Assembly (NCBI GenBank): GCA_020634435.1
Contig: JACKBS010000005.1
Location: forward strand, 372,001-436,000
Direction of reading: 5' to 3'
Length of the DNA: 64,000 nt
Origin: Ardenticatenaceae bacterium
GTDB taxonomy: Bacteria > Chloroflexota > Anaerolineae > Promineifilales > Promineifilaceae
In this document: positions 25,834 through 34,171 of the stretch, one piece after another
Position numbering within the stretch: the stretch's first letter is position 1
Layout: each line of letters begins with the position of its first letter
The notes under the pieces: model-generated
What the model was told of the DNA's origin: nothing
Databases searched by the model: none
Seen by the model: the letters and a program-made list of their open reading frames with translations, nothing else
Program-made: the position numbers and the translations under genes

Positions 25834-26940
25834 ATGATCTTGCTGCGCATGTTCGTCTTCTTAATCGGGCTGTTTCTGGCAGCGTACACCTTTCTTTCTG
25901 CCACGCGCACCTTTGTGCTGCCACGCAGCGCCTCGGTAAAGCTAACCTATCTTGTGTTCACAACCGTGGGCCGCTTGTTCAAACTGGTCATGAGGCGGCT
26001 GCCTACCTATGAGCAGCGGGATGAGCTCATGGCCCTTTATGCGCCGATCAGTTTACTGCTACTGGTACCAGCCTGGCTGCTGTTCACCAGCATAGGATTT
26101 GCCGGGATGTTTTGGGCAATGGGCGTTACGCCCTGGCAAGACGCTTTTCTCCTAAGCGGCTCTTCCATCCTCACCCTGGGGTTTGCCACGGCCAATTCCA
26201 TGCCCCAAACAATTCTGGCCTTTATCGAAGCCACCGCCGGGCTCATTCTGGTAGCCATGCTCATCTCCTACTTGCCCACGATGTACACCGCCTTTTCTCA
26301 GCGCGAGGAGGCAGTTTCGCTGCTTGAAGTGCGCGCCGGCGCACCGCCCACTGCGCCAGAGCTGGTGTGGCGGCTACACGGTCTGGGCAATCTACAATCG
26401 TCGCAAAATTTTTGGGATTATTGGGAACATTGGTTTACGCAGCTGGATGAAAGCCACACGTCGCTGGCCGCGCTGGTTTTCTTTCGCTCGCCGCGAGCAC
26501 ACCAAAGTTGGGTGGTGTCTGCTGGGGCGGTGCTGGATGGGGCCGCGCTCTTCCTCAGCGCCGTAGTGCGGCCAGAAGACGATCCGCCGTCACAGGCGCT
26601 GGTAATTCGCGCCGGGAATGTCGCCCTGCGCCACATCGCCGATGCCTTCCGGGTATCCTACAATGTCGATCCGCACTATCCGACCGACCCAATTAGCGTC
26701 ACCCAGGCCGAATTTGATGAAGCTTATGACCGCTTGGTGAGTCAGGGGATCCCCATGCAGCCAGACCGCGAAGCTGCTTGGCTGCATTTTGCTGGCTGGC
26801 GGGTAAACTACGACAGTGTGTTGGTAGCGCTGGCCCGCATGACCATGGCCCCCCAAACCTCGTGGCTGTCTGACTCTACTTTTGTGCCTGCGGTGACGGA
26901 ACTGGGGCAAACAAGCGGCCGTTTGCAAAAAGTGCGGTAG
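25834..26940 (+). CDS. Two-TM ion-channel-like membrane protein
   Basis: A 368-residue protein with an N-terminal hydrophobic segment and two membrane helices flanking a pore-like loop (about 68-150). The loop segment 'DAFLLSGSSILTLGFA' is followed by 'GLILVAMLISYLPTMYTAF'. TLGFA takes the place of the TVGYG potassium filter, so ion selectivity is uncertain. The C-terminal ~210 residues are a soluble domain of unknown type, with 'LRHIADAFRV' helical stretches and no obvious RCK Rossmann motif. No strong ribosome binding site precedes the ATG. It is divergent from the arsR gene. Confidence 0.7.
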   Translation: MILLRMFVFLIGLFLAAYTFLSATRTFVLPRSASVKLTYLVFTTVGRLFKLVMRRLPTYEQRDELMALYAPISLLLLVPAWLLFTSIGFAGMFWAMGVTPWQDAFLLSGSSILTLGFATANSMPQTILAFIEATAGLILVAMLISYLPTMYTAFSQREEAVSLLEVRAGAPPTAPELVWRLHGLGNLQSSQNFWDYWEHWFTQLDESHTSLAALVFFRSPRAHQSWVVSAGAVLDGAALFLSAVVRPEDDPPSQALVIRAGNVALRHIADAFRVSYNVDPHYPTDPISVTQAEFDEAYDRLVSQGIPMQPDREAAWLHFAGWRVNYDSVLVALARMTMAPQTSWLSDSTFVPAVTELGQTSGRLQKVR

Positions 26941-27003
26941 GCGGTTAGCGGTAAGCAGTAAGTAGTGGTCGGTAATCGGTTAGGTTGCTTGGTCAGCAGC
27001 GCA

Positions 27004-27035
27004 CAAAAAAAGGCACCGCTATGAAGCGATGCCTT
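27004..27035 (-). terminator. Intrinsic terminator of the CAP-domain gene
   Basis: Read on the minus strand, arms AAGGCATCGC and GCGGTGCCTT (one wobble) enclose a six-base loop and are followed by a run of T. It lies about 30 bases past the stop codon of the minus-strand gene that ends at 27063. Confidence 0.8.
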
Positions 27036-27062
27036 GTTAAAATCAATTCAAGTCATGATAAC

Positions 27063-28475
27063 TTAATTTGTAGATGGCGGGCTGCCGGTGGTGAAAGACC
27101 AGGTGTACGTCTGCCCATCGGCCACGACGGTGGCGGTGTAGGTGCTGTTGGCCAGCAGCGGCGAACGCGGCATCAGGACGATGGCGTCCCGCTCATCCAA
27201 AATGGCGCGGCCCGTCTTTTGGGCAAAGCTGTCTGGATTGCTGTACGTGGCTTCCGTAAAAACACAGCTGTCCACCGGCTTGCCATTCACCGAAAGCGAA
27301 TGCCCGGTCACGCGCGGCACACCGCTGCCATCGCCCAGTTGCAGCACGATGGGGGCACCCGCCGGACGTTGGTAGCCAGGGCAGCTGGCCAGCGGATCGG
27401 GCCACTCGAACAGGCTGTGGCGCACCACCCAGGTGGTTGTGCCATCGCCAGGGAAGTAGAGCGGATAAGTTGCATCACTGCTGTTGCCCAGCTCGGATCG
27501 TACGTCTAGAACGGCGGCCATGTGGAAATTCCCATTGGCAGCGTTGAAGTTGCCGTAACCCACCGTGTTCAGCGCCGGATCAAGCATGGGCACCAGATGG
27601 AACGGAGCCGAAACCCAAAAGTTGATGGCCCAGGTGTAGTCGGCCTGAATTTGAGTGGTGGCAAAGATGTTGCCATTGAGTGCCGCCTGATTACCTACAG
27701 GCGTGTAGAGTGGGTTGCTGCTGACTTCGCTGTGAGCAATAGGCGTGTCGTTAAGCACCATGTAGCGGCTGTGCAACTGGCTGCCATTAGAAAGGTCCGG
27801 GGAATTTTGCAGCGGGGTCAGGCCACCCATAGCGCGAAATTTGTTCAGGTAGGTCAGCCAGCTTTCGGCAGGAACGGCCGTTACATCCGTAGCAGCGGTG
27901 GCTTCCAGGTTGGGCGCAGGCTGGGGTGCTGGGGGATTGGTAAGCAGCTGCTCAGAAATTGCTGAATTGCTGCTCGTGTCGCTGTTGTTCACAGCGGTAG
28001 GGAGGGAAACGAGCACGGCAGCGGCGTCACTCTTGGGCAGGGTTTGCAATCGGGCGGTGGACAGACTGACACCCGGTGCCGCCTGCACGCAGAAGTCTAC
28101 GTTCAACTTCACCCAGCCGTCACGGTCTGAGACCTTCACCTGTACCGGATTGGTGGACGTGACGCGCCAGAGGGATGGGTTGGGAACGGCCGTCACTACC
28201 CAATCGCCCGCGCCTACAGACGGCAAGCCGTAAGTGCCGTTGCTGCCGGTATACAGGGCAGCGCGCTGGTCGTTGGCCAGAGTCATAAAGGTGAGATCGA
28301 TGTTGGGGACGGCTAAATCACCGGACGTGGTGCCGCAACGGCCGTCGCCGTTGGCATCCAGGTACACCGTGCCGCGAATGGTGCCCCGCGTAGGGTTGGC
28401 TTGCATGGCGAGCAAATTGCCGGTCAGCAGGAAGGCAATCAGTATCAAAACAAGAGGTATGGCTACTTTTTTCAT
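27063..28475 (-). CDS. Secreted CAP (SCP/PR1)-domain protein with Ig-like module
   Basis: A protein of about 470 residues with an N-terminal signal peptide ('VLILIAFLLTGNLLAMQA'). An SdrD-B/carboxypeptidase-regulatory-like beta domain ('GTIRGTVYLDANGDGRCG') follows. After a Pro/Ala-rich linker comes a CAP domain from about 208, with 'YLNKFRAMGGLTPLQ' and His in 'TPIAHSEV'. The C-terminal 'LANSTYTATVVADGQTYTW' fits an SbsA/Big_5 Ig-like domain. It is a secreted or surface-exposed protein of unknown activity. The start may be ATG 28475 or GTG 28487 four codons upstream. A terminator follows the stop. Confidence 0.75.
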   Translation of the reverse strand: MKKVAIPLVLILIAFLLTGNLLAMQANPTRGTIRGTVYLDANGDGRCGTTSGDLAVPNIDLTFMTLANDQRAALYTGSNGTYGLPSVGAGDWVVTAVPNPSLWRVTSTNPVQVKVSDRDGWVKLNVDFCVQAAPGVSLSTARLQTLPKSDAAAVLVSLPTAVNNSDTSSNSAISEQLLTNPPAPQPAPNLEATAATDVTAVPAESWLTYLNKFRAMGGLTPLQNSPDLSNGSQLHSRYMVLNDTPIAHSEVSSNPLYTPVGNQAALNGNIFATTQIQADYTWAINFWVSAPFHLVPMLDPALNTVGYGNFNAANGNFHMAAVLDVRSELGNSSDATYPLYFPGDGTTTWVVRHSLFEWPDPLASCPGYQRPAGAPIVLQLGDGSGVPRVTGHSLSVNGKPVDSCVFTEATYSNPDSFAQKTGRAILDERDAIVLMPRSPLLANSTYTATVVADGQTYTWSFTTGSPPSTN

Positions 28476-28672
28476 GGTTTTACTCACAGACGAGATATGC
28501 TATTACGAACTCGGGTATCACAGGAGATGGTAATCACAAATCTGTCAATCTTCGTTACGAACCCAAAGAAAGCATAAAAATTTGTGTTTTCTCTGGGCAA
28601 GTGCTGACCCTAAAGTCGCCATTCAGGCCCAGTTGCTCTAAAATGCCTGAAGAATTGATAGATAAGGAAACG

Positions 28673-29038
28673 ATGACCCACAATTTTTTCTTAGTGGCAA
28701 ACGGGCAGAGTAGTTGGATGATGACGGCCGTTTCCCACGACACCGAAATTGAGAAAGATGTGCATACCCACCGCGACGAAGCGCTGGAGCCGCGCTGGAA
28801 GGTGATTGCCCACGATGACCCCGTTACAACAATGGAGTTTGTGGTGCGCATTATGGTGCAGGTGTTCAAGAAGCCGCTCATCTTTGCTGAAGCGATCATG
28901 TGGCAGGTCCACAATGAAGGGTTGTCGGTGGTGGACACACTGCCCAAAGCTGAGGCCGAACGGCGGGTGAAGATCGCCACGATGGCCGCTCGCCTGGAAG
29001 GATTCCCCTTCCGTTTTACCCTGGAACCCGCTGACTAA
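28673..29038 (+). CDS. clpS: ATP-dependent Clp protease adaptor ClpS
   Basis: A 121-residue cytoplasmic adaptor that brings N-end-rule substrates to the ClpAP protease. The core 'RWKVIAHDDPVTTMEFVV' and 'HNEGLSVVDTLPKAEAERRV' matches ClpS, including the N-degron pocket (Asp-Asp after His). I start at the ATG of MTHNFF behind AAGGAAACG. An earlier in-frame ATG at 28643 lacks a binding site. It stands alone; no clp ATPase gene is in the window. Confidence 0.88.
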   Translation: MTHNFFLVANGQSSWMMTAVSHDTEIEKDVHTHRDEALEPRWKVIAHDDPVTTMEFVVRIMVQVFKKPLIFAEAIMWQVHNEGLSVVDTLPKAEAERRVKIATMAARLEGFPFRFTLEPAD

Positions 29039-29186
29039 TCTTCAAGCTTTCCTCCCCTGGATCATAGGACAATCGGAGGGCAGATCAGTCTGGTTTAGCA
29101 TCCCCATTTCCCCTTAAGCCGCATATAATCAACGCTCGGGAGCCGGCCTTGAGGTTGGCACGCCTACCTTACTTTTGGAGAACACA

Positions 29187-30374
29187 ATGATTTCTAAACG
29201 TCTGGCGCTTCGGCCAGCCCGACCCGCCATGATTGGTTCTGCCTACTACGGCTTTTTCTGGCCGATGGTGGCTTTGTATGCGCCTTATTTTAATGTTTAC
29301 CTGTTGTCGTTAGGCTTTAGCGGCACACAGATTGGCATTTTATCCACCGTTTTTCCGCTGTTTGCTTTTGGCGTGGCCCCATCTCTTTCCGCACTGGCCG
29401 ACCGGCATGGCTGGCGGCGGCGGCTGCTACAGATCAGCCTGGTCGGTTGGGCGATTGTGCTGCTTTTATACCGCTTTCCGACCAGCTTTGTGCCAATGCT
29501 GCTGCTGGTCATTTTAGAATCGGCGCTGCGCAGCCCTGGCTTACCCATTGCCGATGGACTGATTGCCCGCATGGCCATACGCCACAAGCTCAATTTTGGC
29601 GAGATGCGGCTGTGGGGTTCATTGGGGTTTGCGGCCGTTTCCATTATCAGCGGTCTTGTTTGGGCGCAAACCGGGTATTCGGCCATGTTTGTGGCCGCAG
29701 CGGTTGCGATGCTGCCGCCTCTATTCATGTCACGTCGGTTGGAAGAAGGGGAGATTGCGGTGGGAAACGGCCGTCGCTCTGCCCGCTTTTTAATGCAAGA
29801 CAAAGGCATCGTAATCCTGATTGTCAGCGCATTTTTTCTGGGGATGGCCTTGTTCAGCGCTTACGTTTTTATTGGCGTATATGTGAAACAACTGGGCGGC
29901 AACGATACCCATATCGGCCTCCTTTTTGGCCTCTCCGCTCTGGCCGAGGTACCCGTCATGCGCTACAGTGGGGTCATTATCCAAAAGCTCCAAGGACCGC
30001 GCACGCTGCTGTTGGCCATGGTCATTCTCTTTTTCTCCATGCTGGGCAACGCTGTGGCCTGGTCACCGGTTGTGCTAATTGTGGTAAACAGCGTCAGAGG
30101 CGTAGGCTATGGGCTGCTGCTCGTTGTGATGGTTCAACTGCTTAACGAACGCGCCCCGGATGGTTGGAACTCGACCGCACAATCTATGTTCCAGGCCGCA
30201 TTTTTAGGGTTGGCTCCACTGCTCACTTCGGCGCTCAATGGCAAAATTTATGACCTTTGGGGCGGCGGCTTTTTGTTTGGCATCATGACGGCCGTTATTG
30301 GTCTAAGCATCGTTTTACTGCTGCTGGCCATGCGCCAAAACTGGTTTGCCCCGCATAACTGGCAATTTGAATAG
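29187..30374 (+). CDS. Major facilitator superfamily transporter (MFS_1-like / LacY-like)
   Basis: A 395-residue membrane protein with about 12 hydrophobic segments. The loop 2-3 signature 'ALADRHGWRRRLLQ' (about 65-80) is typical of MFS proteins. The overall pattern resembles the PF12832 'MFS_1-like' group that includes LacY- and nucleoside-permease-like proteins. The ATG at 29187 follows TTGGAG with six bases between; an in-frame TTG at 29175 is part of that binding site. The substrate is unknown. A long hairpin separates it from the next gene. Confidence 0.85.
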   Translation: MISKRLALRPARPAMIGSAYYGFFWPMVALYAPYFNVYLLSLGFSGTQIGILSTVFPLFAFGVAPSLSALADRHGWRRRLLQISLVGWAIVLLLYRFPTSFVPMLLLVILESALRSPGLPIADGLIARMAIRHKLNFGEMRLWGSLGFAAVSIISGLVWAQTGYSAMFVAAAVAMLPPLFMSRRLEEGEIAVGNGRRSARFLMQDKGIVILIVSAFFLGMALFSAYVFIGVYVKQLGGNDTHIGLLFGLSALAEVPVMRYSGVIIQKLQGPRTLLLAMVILFFSMLGNAVAWSPVVLIVVNSVRGVGYGLLLVVMVQLLNERAPDGWNSTAQSMFQAAFLGLAPLLTSALNGKIYDLWGGGFLFGIMTAVIGLSIVLLLLAMRQNWFAPHNWQFE

Positions 30375-30375
30375 G

Positions 30376-30424
30376 GACGGGTGGTTCGTAGCTGCTAAGA
30401 ACAGCAAGCTATACACCACCCGTC
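30376..30424. repeat. Long intergenic hairpin, GACGGGTGGT / ACCACCCGTC
   Basis: Perfect 10-base outer arms (30376-30385 and 30415-30424) enclose an inner imperfect hairpin of GTAGCTGCT / AGCAAGCTATAC type. No T-run follows. It starts right after the MFS stop codon and may act as a terminator or mRNA stabiliser. Confidence 0.6.
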
Positions 30425-30443
30425 ACGATTACTCCGGGAGGAA

Positions 30444-31433
30444 ATGATGAAAATTTTATTTATCGGCGGTACCGGCATCATTAGTTCGGCATGCTCGCAG
30501 CTGGCTATTGAGCGCGGCTATGAACTCACCCTGCTCAATCGAGGGCAATCCAGCCGCCCCGTTCCGGCTGGTGCTAAACAAATTCAGGCGGACATTCGTA
30601 ACCTGGCGGCAGCCAAGGCGGCGCTGGAGGGGCACTATTTTGATGTCGTCGTAAATTGGGTCGCCTTCACACCAGAGCACATCGAAACAGATTTGGCTCT
30701 CTTTGCTGGGCGCACCGGGCAATATGTGTTCATCAGTTCGGCCTCGGCTTACCAGACGCCGCCTGCCCACCTGCCCATTACCGAATCGACGCCGCTCCAT
30801 AATCCGTTCTGGGAATATTCGCGGCAAAAGATTGCCTGTGAAGAGCGGCTCATGCGAGCACATCGAGAAACAGGCTTTCCGGTAACGGTAGTACGGCCGT
30901 CGCACACCTATGACCAAACGCTGCTGCCCATGCGTGGCCGGTATACCGTCATCAACCGGATGCGTCAGGGCAAAAAAGTAGTGGTACATGGCGATGGCAC
31001 TTCGCTGTGGACGCTTACCCATCACCGCGACTTTGCCAAAGGGTTTGTGGGTTTACTCGGGCATCCAGCCGCCATTGGTGATGTGTTTCACATCACGTCG
31101 GATGAACTGCTGACCTGGAACCAGATTTTCCAGCAGGTGGCCGCAGCAGCAGGCGCAGAAGCGCAATTGGTACACATCCCATCGGAAACGCTGGCCCGTT
31201 ACGATGCCGATTGGGGCAGTGGCTTGCTGGGCGATAAGGCTCACAGCGTCATTTTTGACAACAGCAAAATCAAACGACTGGTACCTGATTTTGTGGCCAC
31301 CATTCCCTTCTGGCAGGGTGCCCAAGAAATTATTGCCTGGTACGATGCCGATCCGGCGCGGCAAGTCATTGAGCCAGCCTTCGACCAACTGCTGGACGAA
31401 CTCATCGCCCGCTACGATCCAGCCCTGATTTAA
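30444..31433 (+). CDS. NAD-dependent epimerase/dehydratase family protein (extended SDR)
   Basis: A 329-residue extended SDR. The N-terminus 'ILFIGGTGIISSACSQLA' is a slightly atypical GxxGxxS dinucleotide-binding motif (usually GxxGxxG). The catalytic-type pair is in 'WEYSRQK' near residue 131. 'RPSHTYDQT' and 'HRDFAKGFVGLLG' fit NAD-epimerase and isoflavone-reductase-like (CSP41) relatives. Two tandem ATGs (30444, 30447) follow GGGAGG. The sugar-nucleotide or other substrate is unknown. It may form a loose cluster with the prenyltransferase downstream, although 260 bases lie between. Confidence 0.8.
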   Translation: MMKILFIGGTGIISSACSQLAIERGYELTLLNRGQSSRPVPAGAKQIQADIRNLAAAKAALEGHYFDVVVNWVAFTPEHIETDLALFAGRTGQYVFISSASAYQTPPAHLPITESTPLHNPFWEYSRQKIACEERLMRAHRETGFPVTVVRPSHTYDQTLLPMRGRYTVINRMRQGKKVVVHGDGTSLWTLTHHRDFAKGFVGLLGHPAAIGDVFHITSDELLTWNQIFQQVAAAAGAEAQLVHIPSETLARYDADWGSGLLGDKAHSVIFDNSKIKRLVPDFVATIPFWQGAQEIIAWYDADPARQVIEPAFDQLLDELIARYDPALI

Positions 31434-31474
31434 GGACTCAGCTTGGGTCTACGAACAAGCCGTCATTAAATTTC

Positions 31475-31518
31475 ACGCAAAGGCGCGAAGGCGTAAAAAA
31501 CTTTGCGCCTTTGCGCGA
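31475..31518. repeat. 9-base-iterated intergenic palindrome (CGCAAAGG type)
   Basis: CACGCAAAGGCGCGAAGGCG on the left and CTTTGCGCCTTTGCGCG on the right are near-perfect inverted copies, each built from a degenerate 9-base unit. No T-run follows. It lies in the 262-base gap between the SDR gene and the prenyltransferase gene, which otherwise holds nothing I can name. Confidence 0.65.
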
Positions 31519-31695
31519 ATCAATCGCTCTGCCTGGCAAATGGTTCGTCCCCCGCCGCTTTAAGTGCGTTGCGCAACAGATACCGCTGCGCTAAACTCGC
31601 CGCTTTGGACGAATTTCGTGACTTCTAAGCAGCATTGCGTCACTCATAAGCGATTTTGTCCACCGCAGTTTTGCGCAATTTTTGGAGAGATTCCT

Positions 31696-32571
31696 TTGCT
31701 GTTACCTTTATTGAAAACGATGCGTCCTCGCCAGTGGACCAAAAACGGTTTTGTCTTTGTCGCCCTCTTTTTTGACGGCAAACTGCTACAGCCAGAAAGC
31801 CTGCTGCCCACAATCGGCGCGTTTGTGCTGCTGTGCCTCATGTCCAGCGCCGTCTACATTATGAATGACCTGGCGGACATTGAGAACGACCGCCAGCACC
31901 CGGTGAAGAAAAATCGGCCGTTGCCTGCGGGCACACTAAATCCACAAGTCGCTAAAATAGCGGCCGTTATTTTTGCCGTGGGTAGTCTGGTGGCGGGATT
32001 TTTGCTGAATTGGGAATTTGGGCTGGTGCTGCTGGCCTACTTGCTCAGCCAGATAGCTTACTCCTTCTGGCTCAAGCATGTGGTGCTGCTCGATATTTCC
32101 ATTGTGACCGCTGGCTTTGTCCTGCGCATTGCCGCGGGCGTGACAGTGATCGACGTGCAGCGATTTTCGCCGTGGCTGTATCTGTTTGGCGGTTTTTTGG
32201 CGCTGTTTATGGTGCTGGGCAAACGTCGCCACGAGTTGACCTTACTGGGCGACAACGCCGATAACCACCGGGCCATTCTCAAAGAGTACAATCTTGACCT
32301 GATTGACCGGATGCTGGGCATTGTGACCACCAGCGCCATTGTTTCTTACAGCCTGTACACCTTTTTGGCCGAAGGTCTACCGCAAAACCACTTGATGATG
32401 CTGACGATTCCGTTTGTGCTGTATGGCATTTTCCGCTACCTTTACCTGATTCACGTACAAGAGTTGGGCGGTGCCCCGGAAGAAATATTGCTGCGCGATC
32501 GCTCCTTTCAGGTATCGCTGATAGGTTTTGCCGTGGTGGTATTCCTGACCCTCTATATTTTTGGAAGATGA
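31696..32571 (+). CDS. UbiA-type prenyltransferase, decaprenyl-phosphate phosphoribosyltransferase-like
   Basis: A 291-residue membrane protein of the UbiA family with about nine membrane helices. The N-terminal 'TMRPRQWTKN' and the Asp-rich motif 'NDLADIENDRQHP' followed by 'KKNRPL' match the group that transfers phosphoribose to polyprenyl phosphate (Rv3806c-like). That step starts a lipid-linked arabinose or ribose donor. I choose the TTG start at 31696 because GGAGAG lies about six bases upstream and the protein then begins at the conserved edge; the frame extends further upstream without support. It overlaps the mevalonate kinase gene by ATGA, fitting a shared isoprenoid theme. Confidence 0.82.
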   Translation: MLLPLLKTMRPRQWTKNGFVFVALFFDGKLLQPESLLPTIGAFVLLCLMSSAVYIMNDLADIENDRQHPVKKNRPLPAGTLNPQVAKIAAVIFAVGSLVAGFLLNWEFGLVLLAYLLSQIAYSFWLKHVVLLDISIVTAGFVLRIAAGVTVIDVQRFSPWLYLFGGFLALFMVLGKRRHELTLLGDNADNHRAILKEYNLDLIDRMLGIVTTSAIVSYSLYTFLAEGLPQNHLMMLTIPFVLYGIFRYLYLIHVQELGGAPEEILLRDRSFQVSLIGFAVVVFLTLYIFGR

Positions 32572-33530
32572 TCGAATTCAATGCCGTCACCGAAGCGACG
32601 GCTCCAGGCAAGATTATTTTGTTTGGCGAACACGCGGTGGTATACGGCCGTCCCGCCATCGCTGCCCCCATTTCCCAACTACGCGCCAAAGCGACCATCA
32701 CCTACTCATCGAGCAATAACTGCTACATCGTTGCCCCCGACCTGAACCGGCACGACCGGCTGCAAGACCTGCCGCCCGACGACGCCCTCGCTTTAGCCGC
32801 CCGGCAGGTGCTAGACGCCGCGCACATTGCCCAACCGCCCGATGTAACGATTTACGTCAGCAGCCAGATCCCCATTGCCAGCGGCATGGGCAGCGGTGCG
32901 GCCATTGCCGCCGCAATCATTCGTGCCCTGGCTAAACATTTGCGCCGCGCCGACCTGCAAACCAACGAAATGGTCTCGGCGCTGACCTACGAAGTGGAAA
33001 AAATTCACCACGGCACGCCCAGCGGCATCGACAACACGGTGGTGGCCTACGAACAGCCGATCTGGTTTGTGCGCCAGTCGCCGCAGAACCAGATTGAGCC
33101 GTTTACCGTGGCCACGCCGCTGCGCTTTGTGGTGGCCGACACGGGCGTGCGCAGCAGCACCAAAGTTGCCGTCGGCGATGTGCGCGGCCAGTATGAGGCA
33201 CAGCCCGCCCAATTCACCGAGATTTTTGACGCCTGCGGCCGTATCGCCCAAACCGCGCGGGCTGCCATCGAAGCTGGGGATGTAGTCCAGGTAGGCCAGC
33301 TGATGACCGAAAACCACGCCTGGCTGCAACAAATGACGGTTTCCTCACCGGAGCTAGACAGGCTGGTTGCGGCGGCCTTAAACGCAGGCGCGTTGGGGGC
33401 CAAGCTCAGCGGCGCGGGACGCGGCGGCAACATGATTGCCCTGGTAGCCAATGACGAGATGGAAACGGCCGTACGCGCCGCCCTCCATCAGGCAGGAGCC
33501 AAATCGATCCTCACCACCATTCTGACCTGA
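32568..33530 (+). CDS. mvk: Mevalonate kinase
   Basis: A 320-residue GHMP kinase. The N-terminal 'ATAPGKIILFGEHAVVYG' is diagnostic of mevalonate kinase. The ATP-binding motif is 'PIASGMGSGAAIA' (about 104-116). 'HHGTPSGIDNT' supplies the catalytic Asp, and the C-terminal 'KLSGAGRGGNM' is GHMP motif 3. It phosphorylates mevalonate in the mevalonate pathway for isopentenyl diphosphate, known in a subset of Chloroflexota. Its ATG overlaps the prenyltransferase stop, so the two are translationally coupled. Confidence 0.93.
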   Translation: MIEFNAVTEATAPGKIILFGEHAVVYGRPAIAAPISQLRAKATITYSSSNNCYIVAPDLNRHDRLQDLPPDDALALAARQVLDAAHIAQPPDVTIYVSSQIPIASGMGSGAAIAAAIIRALAKHLRRADLQTNEMVSALTYEVEKIHHGTPSGIDNTVVAYEQPIWFVRQSPQNQIEPFTVATPLRFVVADTGVRSSTKVAVGDVRGQYEAQPAQFTEIFDACGRIAQTARAAIEAGDVVQVGQLMTENHAWLQQMTVSSPELDRLVAAALNAGALGAKLSGAGRGGNMIALVANDEMETAVRAALHQAGAKSILTTILT

Positions 33531-33545
33531 ACTTAAATTGAAGAC

Positions 33546-33588
33546 AGCGAATAGACGAATGGCACGAATGTATCATTCGTTCATGCGT
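33546..33588. repeat. 9-base-iterated intergenic palindrome (CGAATGGCA type)
   Basis: GCGAATAGA, CGAATGGCA and CGAATGTAT are followed by the inverted CATTCGTTCATGCG. It has the same architecture as the elements at 2462 and 31475 but with a different unit. It lies between the mevalonate kinase gene and the Asp23 gene. Confidence 0.55.
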
Positions 33589-33724
33589 GGTTTTCCCTTT
33601 AGATGCCTTCCCCAAAGGTTATGATACAATTGGCAGTTCACAAACTCAGCTGGCGGTGCCGCAGCCTTAATCTGGCACTTTTTCCTAGAATATTTTGTAA
33701 CTTACTTGGTATTCAGGAGTTACT

Positions 33725-34084
33725 ATGACTCAACATGAAGGAACCCTCGGCGTGATAGATATTTCGACAACGGCCGTTACCACCATTGCCAGTCAGGCCA
33801 TCAACCAGTGCTATGGGGTGGTGGGCATGGCCAATAAAAATTTAGCCAATGGTATTGCCAACCTGCTTTCCCGCGATAGCAAGCGTGGGATTGACGTCAC
33901 GATCGAAAACCACGAGATCAAAATTGATGTCTATGTCATCGTGGAATATGGCGTCCGCATTCGGGCTGTGGCCGAAAGCATTCAGCACACCGTCAAGTTC
34001 CATGTCGAAAAAGCCCTCGACATGACCGTTAGCGAGGTCAATATTTTTGTACAAGGCTTACGGATGGGCAAAGAAAATAGCTAA
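33725..34084 (+). CDS. Asp23/Gls24 family envelope-stress protein (YloU-like)
   Basis: A 119-residue Asp23/Gls24-family protein. It begins 'LGVIDISTTAVTTIASQAI' and contains 'IDVYVIVEYGVRI' and 'VSEVNIFVQGL', the conserved core of the family. Members are small, often membrane-associated proteins linked to envelope stress in Gram-positives. The position directly before the DAK2/FakA gene repeats the yloU-yloV order of Bacillus. The precise role is unknown. A second paralogue lies at 42762-43127. Confidence 0.87.
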   Translation: MTQHEGTLGVIDISTTAVTTIASQAINQCYGVVGMANKNLANGIANLLSRDSKRGIDVTIENHEIKIDVYVIVEYGVRIRAVAESIQHTVKFHVEKALDMTVSEVNIFVQGLRMGKENS

Positions 34085-34140
34085 TTACCCAATTACTTGA
34101 TTACCCAATTACAAAGCGTAAGTAATTAAGTAATTGGGTA
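34085..34140. repeat. TAATTGGGTAA-type intergenic palindrome
   Basis: TTACCCAATTACTTGATTAC on the left pairs with GTAATTAAGTAATTGGGTAA on the right (a few mismatches). The left half also repeats itself directly. It shares its unit with 5305-5327. It lies between the Asp23 gene and fakA, so the two may still be cotranscribed through a hairpin. Confidence 0.65.
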
Positions 34141-34171
34141 AATGAGTAATTGCGCGTTCGGAGAAGAATTC

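Noticed and set aside
29124..29129. TATAAT as promoter for the MFS gene
   Set aside because: A perfect -10-like hexamer is present, but I see no acceptable -35 at 16-18 bases and no extended TG, so I did not list it.
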